Source: Nitrospira sp.
Lineage (GTDB): Bacteria > Nitrospirota > Nitrospiria > Nitrospirales > Nitrospiraceae
DNA: 64,000 nt
NCBI GenBank assembly: GCA_005116835.1
Contig: SWDM01000022.1
Span: 1-64,000 of the forward strand
Direction: 5' to 3'
Made by a program: the position numbers and the translations under genes. Each line of letters opens with the position of its first letter. The stretch's first letter is position 1. This document shows, in pieces, positions 8,911 through 16,505 of the stretch. Below the pieces are notes generated by a model. The model was not told the DNA's origin and ran no database searches. It saw only the letters and a program-made list of their open reading frames with translations.

Positions 8911-9038
8911 GCTGGTCTGTTTGGTTTGTTTTGTTCGTTTGGTTTATCTCGTTTGTTTGGTCGAACGGAACGTGCCGAAAGAACCAAATCAACCAGATGA
9001 ACAGAACAAACCAAACAAACCAGATCAACCAAATCAAC
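8911..9038. repeat. Dispersed palindrome family A (GTTTGGTTTGTTTT / CAAACAAACC arms)
   Basis: A T/G-rich arm of degenerate GTTTGGTTT units (8918-8960), a core GAACGGAAC-GTGCCGAAAG, and an A/C-rich arm (AACCAAATCAACCAGATGAA and further) to about 9038. It fills the gap between the adaptor and TolC genes. Six further loci in this window carry the same architecture. Confidence 0.8.
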
Positions 9039-9069
9039 GATCTGTTGTTCGTGAAGGAAATGTAATCGT

Positions 9070-10401
9070 ATGAAAAACTACAAAAGCTTCATGTGGGTGT
9101 TGTTTGTGGGAGGGCTTTTGTGTGTGGAGCGCAGCCTGGCTGCCGAGACGCCTCCGCAGATCCCTCAGGAGATGCCAGTCTTGAAACTGAGCTTACATGA
9201 TGCCATTGAGGCGGCGCTGGACAAGAGTCCACAGGTGCGACTCTACAAAGAGCGCATCGAAGCGGCGCGTAGCGCTTCGAGAACGCAACTCGGCGCGTTA
9301 TTGCCGAACGTGGCAGGATCCTCCAAGTTCACGAATCAAACCTTCTTTCTCGGCACCATCGGCGGTGCGCCGGTCCGTACCCAACCGTTCGATATCGCCG
9401 ATGCTCGAGGCACCCTGTCACAGTCAATCTTCAGCTGGAGTTTGATTGAGCGCTGGCGCGCATCACGCGCGGCCTTGGCTGTATCAGAAATGGAAGCAGA
9501 CACGACGAAGAACGACACGATGGCGACGGTAGCCTTGCATTACATGGAAGTCTTGCGGAACGCGGAGACCGCGAACGCGCGGACGGCGAATGTGGAGCTG
9601 TATAAAGAACTTGTGGCATTCATCAAGAGCCGACAGAGCGGCGGGATGGCCACGGGCCTCGATACGGCCAGGCTCGAAACTCAATTGGAAAACGAGCGGC
9701 AGCGATTGGAGTTGGCAAAGAGCGACGTAGAACGGACCAAGCTGATTCTGATCAACGCCCTGGGAGTCAACTTCGATGTGAATCTTGTTCTCACCGATGA
9801 ACTCACAGCGCCTGAGACGCCAATCCCAACGCAAGGCGATGCCATGGAGGTGGCGATGGCGAATCGACCGGAAATGAAAGCGCAGCAGCAGCGAATCCAG
9901 GTGTCACGACTGTCCCTCAGCTCGGTCAAAGGAGAACGGCTTCCGTCAGTGCAGGCCCAGGGAGATTATGGGCTCATCGGGAATCAGGTGAATAATTCGA
10001 CCAGCACCTACAACGTGGGAGTGACAATGTCGATCCCGATCTTCGACGGAGGCCAACGTGAAGGGCGGATCGGCGAAAGTCGAAGCCACCTCCTACAAGA
10101 AGAGATCAAGCTGGATGTGGTCACAAGACAGATCACGATGGAGTTGCGAGAAGCATTGGTCACGCTCACCTCTGCGAAAGAACAACTCAGGATCGCCAAG
10201 GATGGGCTCAAGGCCGCGATGACCGAAGTCCAGCTGGCCAGAGAACGCTTTCGCCTATTGAGCTCCAACAGTTTGGAACTCTCCAACGCGCTCTTTTCGC
10301 TGGTGCGCGCACGAGACAACATGATCGATGGACTATTTCGGGCGAATGCGTCGCGCGTGAATCTAGCCCGCGCGACCGGACAAGTCGAAGCACTGCGATG
10401 A
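9070..10401 (+). CDS. TolC-family outer-membrane channel protein
   Basis: 443 residues with an N-terminal signal peptide (about 1-24, cleavage near SLAAET). The mature protein shows the repeated TolC pattern: LSLHDAIEAALDKSPQVRLYKERIEAARSASRTQLGALLPNV, and a second half with EVAMANRPEMKAQQQRIQVS and VGVTMSIPIFDGGQREGRI. Length matches the family. TolC proteins form trimeric outer-membrane exit ducts that dock onto periplasmic adaptors. It is the last gene of the export cluster, separated from its adaptor only by a family A palindrome, and is followed by another half palindrome and a tRNA gene. Confidence 0.88.
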   Translation: MKNYKSFMWVLFVGGLLCVERSLAAETPPQIPQEMPVLKLSLHDAIEAALDKSPQVRLYKERIEAARSASRTQLGALLPNVAGSSKFTNQTFFLGTIGGAPVRTQPFDIADARGTLSQSIFSWSLIERWRASRAALAVSEMEADTTKNDTMATVALHYMEVLRNAETANARTANVELYKELVAFIKSRQSGGMATGLDTARLETQLENERQRLELAKSDVERTKLILINALGVNFDVNLVLTDELTAPETPIPTQGDAMEVAMANRPEMKAQQQRIQVSRLSLSSVKGERLPSVQAQGDYGLIGNQVNNSTSTYNVGVTMSIPIFDGGQREGRIGESRSHLLQEEIKLDVVTRQITMELREALVTLTSAKEQLRIAKDGLKAAMTEVQLARERFRLLSSNSLELSNALFSLVRARDNMIDGLFRANASRVNLARATGQVEALR

Positions 10402-10417
10402 GCCGTGGGTTCAGGGG

Positions 10418-10452
10418 CTGGTTCATCTCGTTTGTTTGGTTTGTCTTGTTTA
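10418..10452. repeat. Family A repeat, T-rich arm only
   Basis: GGTTCATCTCGTTTGTTTGG followed by TTTGTCTTGTTT after the TolC gene. The matching A-rich arm is not adjacent; one lies at 10774-10836 beyond the tRNA gene, so the pair may enclose the tRNA. Confidence 0.6.
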
Positions 10453-10498
10453 TGATGCCATTGGTCAGCGTTTCTTTTGCTCGGTTAAGCAATGACGA

Positions 10499-10527
10499 TT
10501 GACTTGGCGTCGAGGCCGGCGTAGGAT
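10499..10527 (+). promoter_or_regulatory. Sigma-70-type promoter of the tRNA-Gly gene
   Basis: TTGACT (10499-10504) and TAGGAT (10522-10527) separated by 17 bases, ending 12 bases before the first tRNA base. Confidence 0.6.
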
Positions 10528-10539
10528 TCGGAGCAGTGA

Positions 10540-10614
10540 GCGGGCGTAGCTCAGTGGTAGAGTCCTTGCTTCCCAAGCAAGTTGTCAGGGGTTCAAATCC
10601 CCTCGCCCGCTCCA
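10540..10614 (+). tRNA. tRNA-Gly (anticodon CCC), CCA encoded
   Basis: Cloverleaf is complete: acceptor GCGGGCG pairs with CGCCCGC, D arm GCTC-AGTGGTA-GAGT, anticodon stem CTTGC/GCAAG enclosing loop TTCCCAA (anticodon CCC, reads GGG), T arm AGGGG-TTCAAAT-CCCCT, discriminator T and encoded CCA at 10612-10614. Confidence 0.95.
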
Positions 10615-10619
10615 TCTAA

Positions 10620-10682
10620 GACGTGAAACGTAAAAAGTGAAACGTGAGGCGTTAGGCGTCACACGTAAGAGGTGAAGGACTT
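10620..10682. repeat. Dispersed repeat family D (GTGAAACGTGAGGCG type)
   Basis: Runs of GACGTGAAACGTAAAAAGTG and GAGGCGTTAGGCGTCACACG directly after the tRNA. Related arms occur at 11.5, 17.5, 20.5, 47.7 and 49.2 kb. Confidence 0.6.
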
Positions 10683-10773
10683 GAGAGGCATCTGCTTCCA
10701 AGTCCTTTGTTGTATCTCAGGGATGAGCCTGATCCCGTCGGTGGCTGGGGAGAAATTACGTTGGCATGCGAGA

Positions 10774-10836
10774 TGAGCGAGACTAGTTCATCTGGTTAAC
10801 CAAACAAACAAAACAAACCAGATCAACCAAACAACG
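10774..10836. repeat. Family A repeat, A-rich arm only
   Basis: AGTTCATCTGGTTAACCAAACAAACAAAAC and CAGATCAACCAAACAAC (read as units) downstream of the L28 gene (which is on the minus strand). It complements the T-rich arm at 10418-10452. Confidence 0.6.
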
Positions 10837-10859
10837 GTCCTCTTAGGACAGCGGTTTTC

Positions 10860-11051
10860 TCAAATAGATTTTTGGACTTTGCCGCTACGGAGACAGCGGG
10901 TACAGACCCGAAGGCGTTTGGTCTGTCCGTCGATCAACGCCCTCACTGGTTGGAGGTTGGGCTTGAAGATCCGCTTGGTCTTGTTATTGGCGTGACTGAT
11001 GTTATGGCCGGACTGACGGCGCTTGCTGCAGAGATCACAAGTAAATGCCAC
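10860..11051 (-). CDS. rpmB: Large ribosomal subunit protein bL28
   Basis: 63 residues with a GTG start preceded by GAAGGAG about 10 bases upstream. The sequence has the L28 hallmarks: CDLC near the N-terminus, [20 protein letters not shown] in the middle, and [17 protein letters not shown] at the end. Both Cys pairs (CxxC and CxxC) are present, so this is the zinc-binding form. Length matches short bL28 proteins. It stands alone between the tRNA and the SemiSWEET gene, transcribed toward the tRNA. The overlapping plus-strand reading frame has no recognisable features. Confidence 0.93.
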   Translation of the reverse strand: MAFTCDLCSKRRQSGHNISHANNKTKRIFKPNLQPVRALIDGQTKRLRVCTRCLRSGKVQKSI

Positions 11052-11184
11052 GGGTACACTCCTTCATCTAGTCGAATCAATAGACGATTGTAAGGTACGG
11101 AATGTATCACAGGCCCGTTCGTCTTGACAAGCAGGTCTGATGGATGAACGGGAGAATGTCAATATTACGGAAGGGTGACTGACG

Positions 11185-11445
11185 ATGACGACAATCGATC
11201 TGTTGGGGTTTGCCGCAGGGACGTTGACCACTTGCGCCTTTTGGCCCCAGTTGCAGAAGACCTGGGTCTCAAAGTCTGCCGGTGACGTATCGATGGGCAT
11301 GCTGACCATATTTTCAGCCGGCGTCTGCCTCTGGTTTCTATATGGATTGGTTCTCCAATCCTGGCCCATCATTCTGACGAATTTCATCACGTTGATTATG
11401 ACCGGGGCAATTCTAGTACTCAAGCTGCGCTATCGAGCCCAATAG
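11185..11445 (+). CDS. SemiSWEET family sugar transporter (PQ-loop/MtN3 protein)
   Basis: 86 residues with three hydrophobic segments (about 6-22, 38-58, 62-82). Motifs: GFAAGTLTTCAFWPQLQKTW with the PQ dipeptide, and KSAGDVSMGMLTIFSAGVCLWFLYG. This is the bacterial half-size SWEET arrangement, which dimerises to form a sugar uniporter in the inner membrane. Length matches the family. The TAG stop overlaps the first base of a MITE-like inverted-repeat end. Confidence 0.9.
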   Translation: MTTIDLLGFAAGTLTTCAFWPQLQKTWVSKSAGDVSMGMLTIFSAGVCLWFLYGLVLQSWPIILTNFITLIMTGAILVLKLRYRAQ

Positions 11446-11470
11446 GATGCTGAAAAAGCCCGCCAGCGTG
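11444..11470. repeat. Half copy of the MITE-like inverted-repeat end
   Basis: AGGATGCTGAAAAAGCCCGC matches the left end of the 210-bp element at 21814-22023 and begins at the stop codon of the SemiSWEET gene. No right end is visible here. Confidence 0.65.
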
Positions 11471-11473
11471 CTC

Positions 11474-11548
11474 TAAGTCCGTGAAGCGTATCTCGTGAAT
11501 CGTCGTTCGTTTTCGGATGAGGACGTTTCACGCTTCACGTTTCACGAA
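11474..11548. repeat. Dispersed palindrome family D (CGTGAAGCG / CGCTTCACG arms)
   Basis: GTGAAGCGTATCTCGTGAAT faces GTTTCACGCTTCACGTTTCA about 50 bases later. It lies between convergent genes. Confidence 0.65.
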
Positions 11549-11561
11549 TAACGGGGTTGGC

Positions 11562-12986
11562 CTAGCGGCGGTTAGTTCGTTTGGTTGGAGTAGTTGCCGT
11601 GGATTCATTAGGCCTTGGCGCGGGGGAAATAATAGCCGGCACGCTGATATCGAAGCTAACATCGCCCCCATCGTCATATCGGTCCTTTCCCACGCTATAA
11701 ATCTTCTGTTGTGTGGGGCTCCACAACATGGGTAAGCCGCTAAAGGGGTCATAGTAAGCCGAACCGACTTGAGCCAGTCGAGTGGGCACGGCGGCCTCTG
11801 TGTTCGAATGCCGCAAGACGGCCTGAAGCGAGGCGAGCCGTAGTCTGGCATCGGTTTCTCTTAGCTGAGATAGGAATGGATCCCAGTTCGGCTCAAAGGA
11901 GTCGGAGGTGAAGAGCTGTCCCACGAGGGTCTGACGCCTGGCGCCGACAAGATCGTGATATTGTTGCAAGGAGTTTTGTCCCACGTCTGCCGCCTGGATC
12001 ATCGCCTCGTAGTGGGTGGCATACCTTTCCCAGGTCGCGCTTGTCTGGAGAGGGATTCCTAGGAATGAACGTCCCTGATGGTGTGCGATTTGGAGAAAGG
12101 CCTGTGAGGGAAGGTGCGCAGTTCTCGTCAGCCACTCTTCTTGTGCATGGGGCGATTCGGTTTGATCCTGTGCGATGGCTGCGGCGAGGCGATCGCCACG
12201 GACGCCGAGTACAAATTGATGCTGAAGCGGCCAGCGGAACGATGATTCTGCCGCAGTGAGTGGAGGAGCGATGTTGTGGGTCATCGCCAAGAGAGTCTTG
12301 TCAATGGTGGGTTGCGACAATAAGTTCGAGAGCAAGCGGAGATCGTCGCTGATGATGACTTGCGCCATGGATTTCATCACGATAGTCGTCGCGCCTTGCA
12401 GTACGCTCCGCCACATCCGCATATCTTTCCTCAGTCGTTGCATGCCCAGGGTTGTGCTGTGAGAAAATCCGTCAGCGATATAGAGGCGATGCGCCGCGAA
12501 TATATCCAGAAGCCGTGGCGTTCCGTGGTATCCGAACCCTCGATCTTCGAACGGCATCTCGGTCCAGTGCGCATACCGGGCCAATAGGATGTGGTCGTGG
12601 CTGCTCACAGGCTGAAGCCATGTCTGCATATTTCTGAACTCACGCTCCGGGTTCTTAGAGTTCCAGGCAGGAAGGATCTGTTCGATCGGGAGCTGGATTC
12701 GTAGTCCGGCGCGACCCGGCTTGTCGTAATTGAATTCGCCGACGCCTGGAGAGGCAGATTCCAGCCACATCTCATGACCGACCTTGGCAGGATCGAGAGA
12801 AATATCCGCGGCAAATCCGAGAAGAAAGTAGTAGCCATTCTCGTAGGGGTTGGAGAGACGGTATTGCGGAGGTTCCATGAGTCGAGAGAATGCGGGGCTG
12901 GGAGGCTGCCCCTTCGATGACCAGACGAAGCTCGATATATAGAAGAGACCCCAGATAACGAGCACAACAAGGATGAGGCGCTTCAT
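11562..12986 (-). CDS. Membrane-anchored or secreted protein of unknown function
   Basis: 474 residues. The N-terminus is a signal anchor (MKRLILVVLVIWGLFYISSF), placing the rest in the periplasm. No catalytic motif was recognised. The middle contains many Trp and His residues (GHEMWLES, YAHWTEMPFEDRGFGYHGTP). The C-terminus has AYYDPFSGLPMLW followed by KIYSVGKDRYDDGGD, a pattern seen at the end of many large bacterial proteins of unknown role and reminiscent of the calcium-site region of secretion pseudopilins. It ends in a Pro/Thr/Arg-rich tail. It is transcribed away from the cobalamin island and shares no operon with its neighbours. Confidence 0.7.
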   Translation of the reverse strand: MKRLILVVLVIWGLFYISSFVWSSKGQPPSPAFSRLMEPPQYRLSNPYENGYYFLLGFAADISLDPAKVGHEMWLESASPGVGEFNYDKPGRAGLRIQLPIEQILPAWNSKNPEREFRNMQTWLQPVSSHDHILLARYAHWTEMPFEDRGFGYHGTPRLLDIFAAHRLYIADGFSHSTTLGMQRLRKDMRMWRSVLQGATTIVMKSMAQVIISDDLRLLSNLLSQPTIDKTLLAMTHNIAPPLTAAESSFRWPLQHQFVLGVRGDRLAAAIAQDQTESPHAQEEWLTRTAHLPSQAFLQIAHHQGRSFLGIPLQTSATWERYATHYEAMIQAADVGQNSLQQYHDLVGARRQTLVGQLFTSDSFEPNWDPFLSQLRETDARLRLASLQAVLRHSNTEAAVPTRLAQVGSAYYDPFSGLPMLWSPTQQKIYSVGKDRYDDGGDVSFDISVPAIISPAPRPNESTATTPTKRTNRR

Positions 12987-13187
12987 AGATAGGTAGTTAG
13001 TCTCTGCTGCCTGATAGGTGAATCATACGGCTGCCTATTTTATTTGTGGGAGTTGAGAACCAGATTGAGCAAAGCCTATGCCGGGAGTCGGCTTGAAAAG
13101 CCTTGGTCTTTCGCCCTCTTTGCCGATGAGCCTGTAGCCTGTTTATCAAGCAATGAAGCAGAAATGGACAGATGGACATTAATGAAC

Positions 13188-13217
13188 TTGACAACCTTCT
13201 TCACGGGCTCCTAAAGT
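13188..13217 (+). promoter_or_regulatory. Promoter of the first cobalamin-riboswitch transcript
   Basis: TTGACA (13188-13193) and TAAAGT (13212-13217) with an 18-base spacer, placed directly before the riboswitch. Confidence 0.6.
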
Positions 13218-13221
13218 GCAG

Positions 13222-13441
13222 GCCACATTGTGACTCCTGGGTAAGGGAAGAGGGCGCAAATCCCTCGCGGTCCCGCCGCTGTAAATGGGGACGAAACCCG
13301 TAGAAGCCACTGTCTGAGGAAGCCGTCAGTCATCAGCGGTCAGCATTCAGCAGAAGCTGATGGCTGAAAGCTGAGAGCTGATCGCTTCTAAGATGGGAAG
13401 GCACGGGGAGTAGGGTGAACCATGAGCCAGAAAACCTGCCC
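13222..13441 (+). ncRNA. Cobalamin (B12) riboswitch 1, upstream of btuF-like gene
   Basis: Conserved blocks appear in order: GGGCGCAAATCCCTCGCGGT, CCCGCCGCTGTAA, GGGGACGAA, AAGCCACTG, then after a variable arm GGGAAGGC, GGGGAGTAGG, and GAACCATGAGCCAG-AAAACCTGCC. These are the class I cobalamin riboswitch core signatures. It would repress the downstream uptake unit when adenosylcobalamin is plentiful. The peripheral arm between AAGCCACTG and GGGAAGGC is lengthened by a dispersed palindrome (13322-13385). Confidence 0.9.
13322..13385. repeat. Palindrome family E inside riboswitch 1 (CAGCTTTCAGCCATCAG type)
   Basis: GTCAGTCATCAGCGGTCAGC and CATTCAGCAG face GCTGATGGCTGAAAGCTGAG and AGCTGAT. This extends one peripheral arm of the riboswitch and leaves the core blocks untouched. 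Confidence 0.7.
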
Positions 13442-13491
13442 GGAGAGTTGACCGATATTCCCTCGAGGGCTGGGGAATTGGCGAGGATGAG

Positions 13492-14544
13492 TTGCGGGTG
13501 CAATCCTCAGGGTCTTTCCAGGCCTTGGGGATTTTTTATTTGGGCACCGCTCCACAATATCGGCAACGGTGGGCCTGGCTGCTTATGGCAGCGTCGGTCC
13601 TTCTCGTTGCAACAGTAGCGTATGCGGATTCAGATGATGAGAAGTCAGCCGTGAAACGTCGGCATCAAGGTATTCTCACCGGCATGCCGTTCATGGCACA
13701 CGTCTCTGAGCGTGCCTATGTCGATGATGCCGGTCGACGGATGTATTTTGCCAAGCCTCCCGCGCGGATCGTCTCGCTCGCTCCCAGTATTACGGAAATA
13801 CTGTTTGCCCTGGAAGCGGGAGATCAGATCGTCGGTGTCACAGACTTTTGTGACTTCCCACTTGAGGCTGCGAAGAAGCCGAAGGTGGGCTACTCGAATC
13901 CAAACTTGGAATCCTTGGCGGCACTCCAGCCTGATTTGGTGGTGGCACCCAACGATTTTCTCAAGCCCGATGCCATCGCCAAGCTCGAACAGCTCAAGAT
14001 CCCCGTGTTTATCCTGGCCGATAAGAACGTCGAGGGGATCTTTGCCCACATCCAGACGCTCGGACGCATCGTGGGACGATCGTCCAAGGCTGATACGGTC
14101 GCAATGCAGCTTCGACAACAGGTAGCGACGATCCAAGAACGTATCCAAGGAATGCCTCCTGTTCGCATGCTGTATGTCTTGAATAGCCAACCCCTGATCA
14201 CCGTCGGTCCTGGAAGTTTTATCGACCAGCTGATCGGGATGGCTGGAGGGGTGAACATTGCCGCAAAAAGCGCAACTCCCTATCCACGACTCAGTTTGGA
14301 GTCCGTCCTCCAGGAGGATCCTGAAGTGTTGGTGTTTCCTGTCGGCAAGGCAGAAGGCATCTCTGAGAGCGAACAGCAGACCTGGCGCCAATGGACGACG
14401 ATGACAGCCGTAAAGCAAGGTCGGCTTCACCAGATCTCCGCCGATTGGCTCAACCGGCCTGGTCCGCGAATCGCCCAGGGGCTTGAATCGCTTGCCGCAA
14501 TTCTACATCCGCACAGTGTGCCAACCAGTCGGGCCGAACGATAG
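13492..14544 (+). CDS. btuF: Periplasmic corrinoid-binding protein of the B12 ABC importer (BtuF-like)
   Basis: Up to 350 residues from TTG 13492; ATG 13585 is an alternative inside a hydrophobic signal segment (WAWLLMAASVLLVATVAYA). The mature part has the class III substrate-binding pattern: PPARIVSLAPSITEILFALEAGDQIVGVTDFCDFPLEA, then LQPDLVVAPNDF, a long connecting helix (IFAHIQTLGRIVG) and ITVGPGSFIDQLIGMAGGVNIA. Length matches the family. It follows a cobalamin riboswitch and precedes permease and ATPase genes, so corrinoid is the likely ligand; an iron-chelate ligand is excluded mainly by this context. Confidence 0.85.
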   Translation: MRVQSSGSFQALGIFYLGTAPQYRQRWAWLLMAASVLLVATVAYADSDDEKSAVKRRHQGILTGMPFMAHVSERAYVDDAGRRMYFAKPPARIVSLAPSITEILFALEAGDQIVGVTDFCDFPLEAAKKPKVGYSNPNLESLAALQPDLVVAPNDFLKPDAIAKLEQLKIPVFILADKNVEGIFAHIQTLGRIVGRSSKADTVAMQLRQQVATIQERIQGMPPVRMLYVLNSQPLITVGPGSFIDQLIGMAGGVNIAAKSATPYPRLSLESVLQEDPEVLVFPVGKAEGISESEQQTWRQWTTMTAVKQGRLHQISADWLNRPGPRIAQGLESLAAILHPHSVPTSRAER

Positions 14545-14556
14545 GGCTCACGCCGT

Positions 14557-15633
14557 ATGGCAGATATTGCATCACCATGGACAGAGGCAGGACCGGTGTT
14601 GACCGTTCATCGATGGGTGGCGGTGATCGGTGGACTGATGCTGGCATGCATAGGCGTGCTGGTGCTTTGCCTGCAATTCGGCGCGACATCTGTTGGCCTA
14701 GGCAGCGTCGCATCGGCGATCATGCACATGGTACGCGGAGACTTGGCTGATTCACCAAGCCTGGAGACATCCGAGATTATCATGGTTCAGATTCGATTTC
14801 CCCGCGTCCTCATGGGTTTTCTTGTGGGCGCCGGATTGGCATCGGTCGGCGTGACGCTTCAAGCGTTGCTAAGAAATCCCTTGGCCGATCCCTACGTGTT
14901 AGGGGTGTCGAGCGGATCTGCTCTTGGCGTGTCACTGGCCATCCTGTTCGGAATCGGGTCAACCTTCATGCTGTTGCCGGTACTGCAGTTTTTTGGATTT
15001 GCCGGAGGCCTCCTCGCTCTTCTTCTGATCTATCGTTTCGCACAGTCAAAAGGTCGGCTTCCGATCCACAGCCTCTTGCTGGCAGGCGTCATTCTGAATG
15101 CAATTTTGACGGCGCTCATCATGTTCATTACCTCGATCATGGAGCCGAATCGATCGGCAGGATTAATGGCGTGGTTGATGGGCTCGCTCACGGCGCCTGG
15201 CTATCCGGCATTAGGTGTCTTTTCCATATATGTCGTTGTGGTCCTCCTGGTCCTGATGCACAAAGCGCAGCTCTTAAATGTACTGACCTTGGGAGAAGAA
15301 ACGGCCCGCTCACTCGGTGTGGAGACAGAGAGAGTGAAAAAACACCTCTTCGCTCTCACCGCATTGCTGACCGGCGCCATTGTATCGGTCAGCGGCATGA
15401 TTGGGTTCGTGGGTATGGTCGTTCCACATGCTGTGCGGCTGCTGATTGGATCGGATCACCGATTGTTGCTTCCTGCGTCGGCGTTAGTAGGAGGGATGTT
15501 TCTCGTCTTGGCCGATACAGTCGCCCGAACAGTGTTAGCTCCTGCCGAAATTCCTGTTGGGATTGTGACGGCCCTTGCCGGTGGGCCGTTCTTCCTCTAT
15601 CTGCTTCTGTGGCGGAAAGATCGGATGTTCTGA
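14557..15633 (+). CDS. btuC: FecCD-family ABC permease of the B12 importer (BtuC-like)
   Basis: 358 residues with about ten membrane helices. Family motifs are clear: IRFPRVLMGFLVGAGLASVG, LQALLRNPLADPYVLGVSSG, LGVETERVKKHLFALTALL and VSGMIGFVGMVVPHAVRLL. It is coded 12 bases after the binding-protein gene. It would form a homodimeric channel in the inner membrane driven by the ATPase encoded next, overlapping in function with classic BtuC. Confidence 0.88.
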   Translation: MADIASPWTEAGPVLTVHRWVAVIGGLMLACIGVLVLCLQFGATSVGLGSVASAIMHMVRGDLADSPSLETSEIIMVQIRFPRVLMGFLVGAGLASVGVTLQALLRNPLADPYVLGVSSGSALGVSLAILFGIGSTFMLLPVLQFFGFAGGLLALLLIYRFAQSKGRLPIHSLLLAGVILNAILTALIMFITSIMEPNRSAGLMAWLMGSLTAPGYPALGVFSIYVVVVLLVLMHKAQLLNVLTLGEETARSLGVETERVKKHLFALTALLTGAIVSVSGMIGFVGMVVPHAVRLLIGSDHRLLLPASALVGGMFLVLADTVARTVLAPAEIPVGIVTALAGGPFFLYLLLWRKDRMF

Positions 15634-15634
15634 G

Positions 15635-16504
15635 ATGACGATCGATACCGTAGAGTCAACGAGGTTCTGGTTGTCGCCAGATGGGTCTGCCATCGAAGTT
15701 GATGGGCTGTCGTTTCGTTATCAGAGGATGCATGGGCGAGGGCGGCAGTGGACGCTGGATCATCTCACGTTCCTTGTCGGTGCCGGGGAAATTCTTGGGA
15801 TCGTCGGGCCGAATGGGTCGGGTAAGTCTTCGCTGTTAAAGGTTCTGTCCGGGCTCTTGCCGATCGGTGAGGGAGACGTCCGATTGGGAGGTCTTTCGAT
15901 CCAGAAACGGACTCAGGCCGATATTGCGCGGGTAGTCGCGGTAGTCCCGCAGGAATATCAGCAAGTATTTCCGTTTACCGTGGCCGAGACAGTGCTGATG
16001 GGGCGCTTCCCACATCGGACCGCCAGGTGGTGGAGTATGGGGATCGGAGATGAGACAGCCGGCGATCTCGCTAGTGCGCATCAAGCCATGGTCGTTACCG
16101 ATGTCCTCTCACTGGCTGATCGTCTGGTGTCTGACTTATCCGGAGGCGAACGGCAGCGGGTCATGATTGCAAGAGCCTTGGCTCAAGAACCAAAGATTCT
16201 TCTGCTCGATGAGCCGACGGCATTTCTCGACATCAATCACCAGATCGAGATTTGCTCGCTCATAACTAGACTACGGGCAGAGCGCCGATTGACGGTGGTC
16301 TTGGTGTCGCACGATCTGAATGTCGCGAGTCAGTATTGCGATCGTGTGTTGATGCTCAAGGAAGGCGGGCTCTGCCGTATCGGTTCGCCGGACGAGACCA
16401 TTCGTCCGGATGTCCTCCGAATGGTCTACGGATGTGATGTGGTCGTGGATGCCCATCCCCAGACGGGCCGGCCGCGTGTAACTATGCCGATGAGCATGGT
16501 GTGA
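15635..16504 (+). CDS. btuD: ABC transporter ATP-binding protein of the B12 importer (BtuD-like)
   Basis: 289 residues from ATG 15635, one base after the permease stop; a longer frame from 15575 would overlap the permease and is not favoured. Walker A GPNGSGKS (58-65), signature LSGGERQRV (168-176), Walker B ILLLDEPTAFLD (188-199) and the switch His (VLVSHDLNVA) are all intact. It is cytoplasmic and energises the permease. The gene is followed after one base by the nitrilase-family gene. Confidence 0.88.
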   Translation: MTIDTVESTRFWLSPDGSAIEVDGLSFRYQRMHGRGRQWTLDHLTFLVGAGEILGIVGPNGSGKSSLLKVLSGLLPIGEGDVRLGGLSIQKRTQADIARVVAVVPQEYQQVFPFTVAETVLMGRFPHRTARWWSMGIGDETAGDLASAHQAMVVTDVLSLADRLVSDLSGGERQRVMIARALAQEPKILLLDEPTAFLDINHQIEICSLITRLRAERRLTVVLVSHDLNVASQYCDRVLMLKEGGLCRIGSPDETIRPDVLRMVYGCDVVVDAHPQTGRPRVTMPMSMV

Positions 16505-16505
16505 T

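Noticed and set aside
8911-9038. Family A palindromes as CRISPR arrays
   Set aside because: Arms are degenerate tandem units without spacers of even length and no cas gene is present.
10872-11093. 73-codon plus-strand frame
   Set aside because: Antisense of the clear bL28 gene.
12997-13194. 65-codon minus-strand frame between the unknown membrane protein gene and riboswitch 1
   Set aside because: No ribosome binding site, no domain, and it covers the -35 region of the riboswitch promoter.
13415-13618. 67-codon plus-strand frame between riboswitch 1 and btuF
   Set aside because: Begins inside the riboswitch (CCATGAGCCAG block) and has no homology; btuF is read in another frame.
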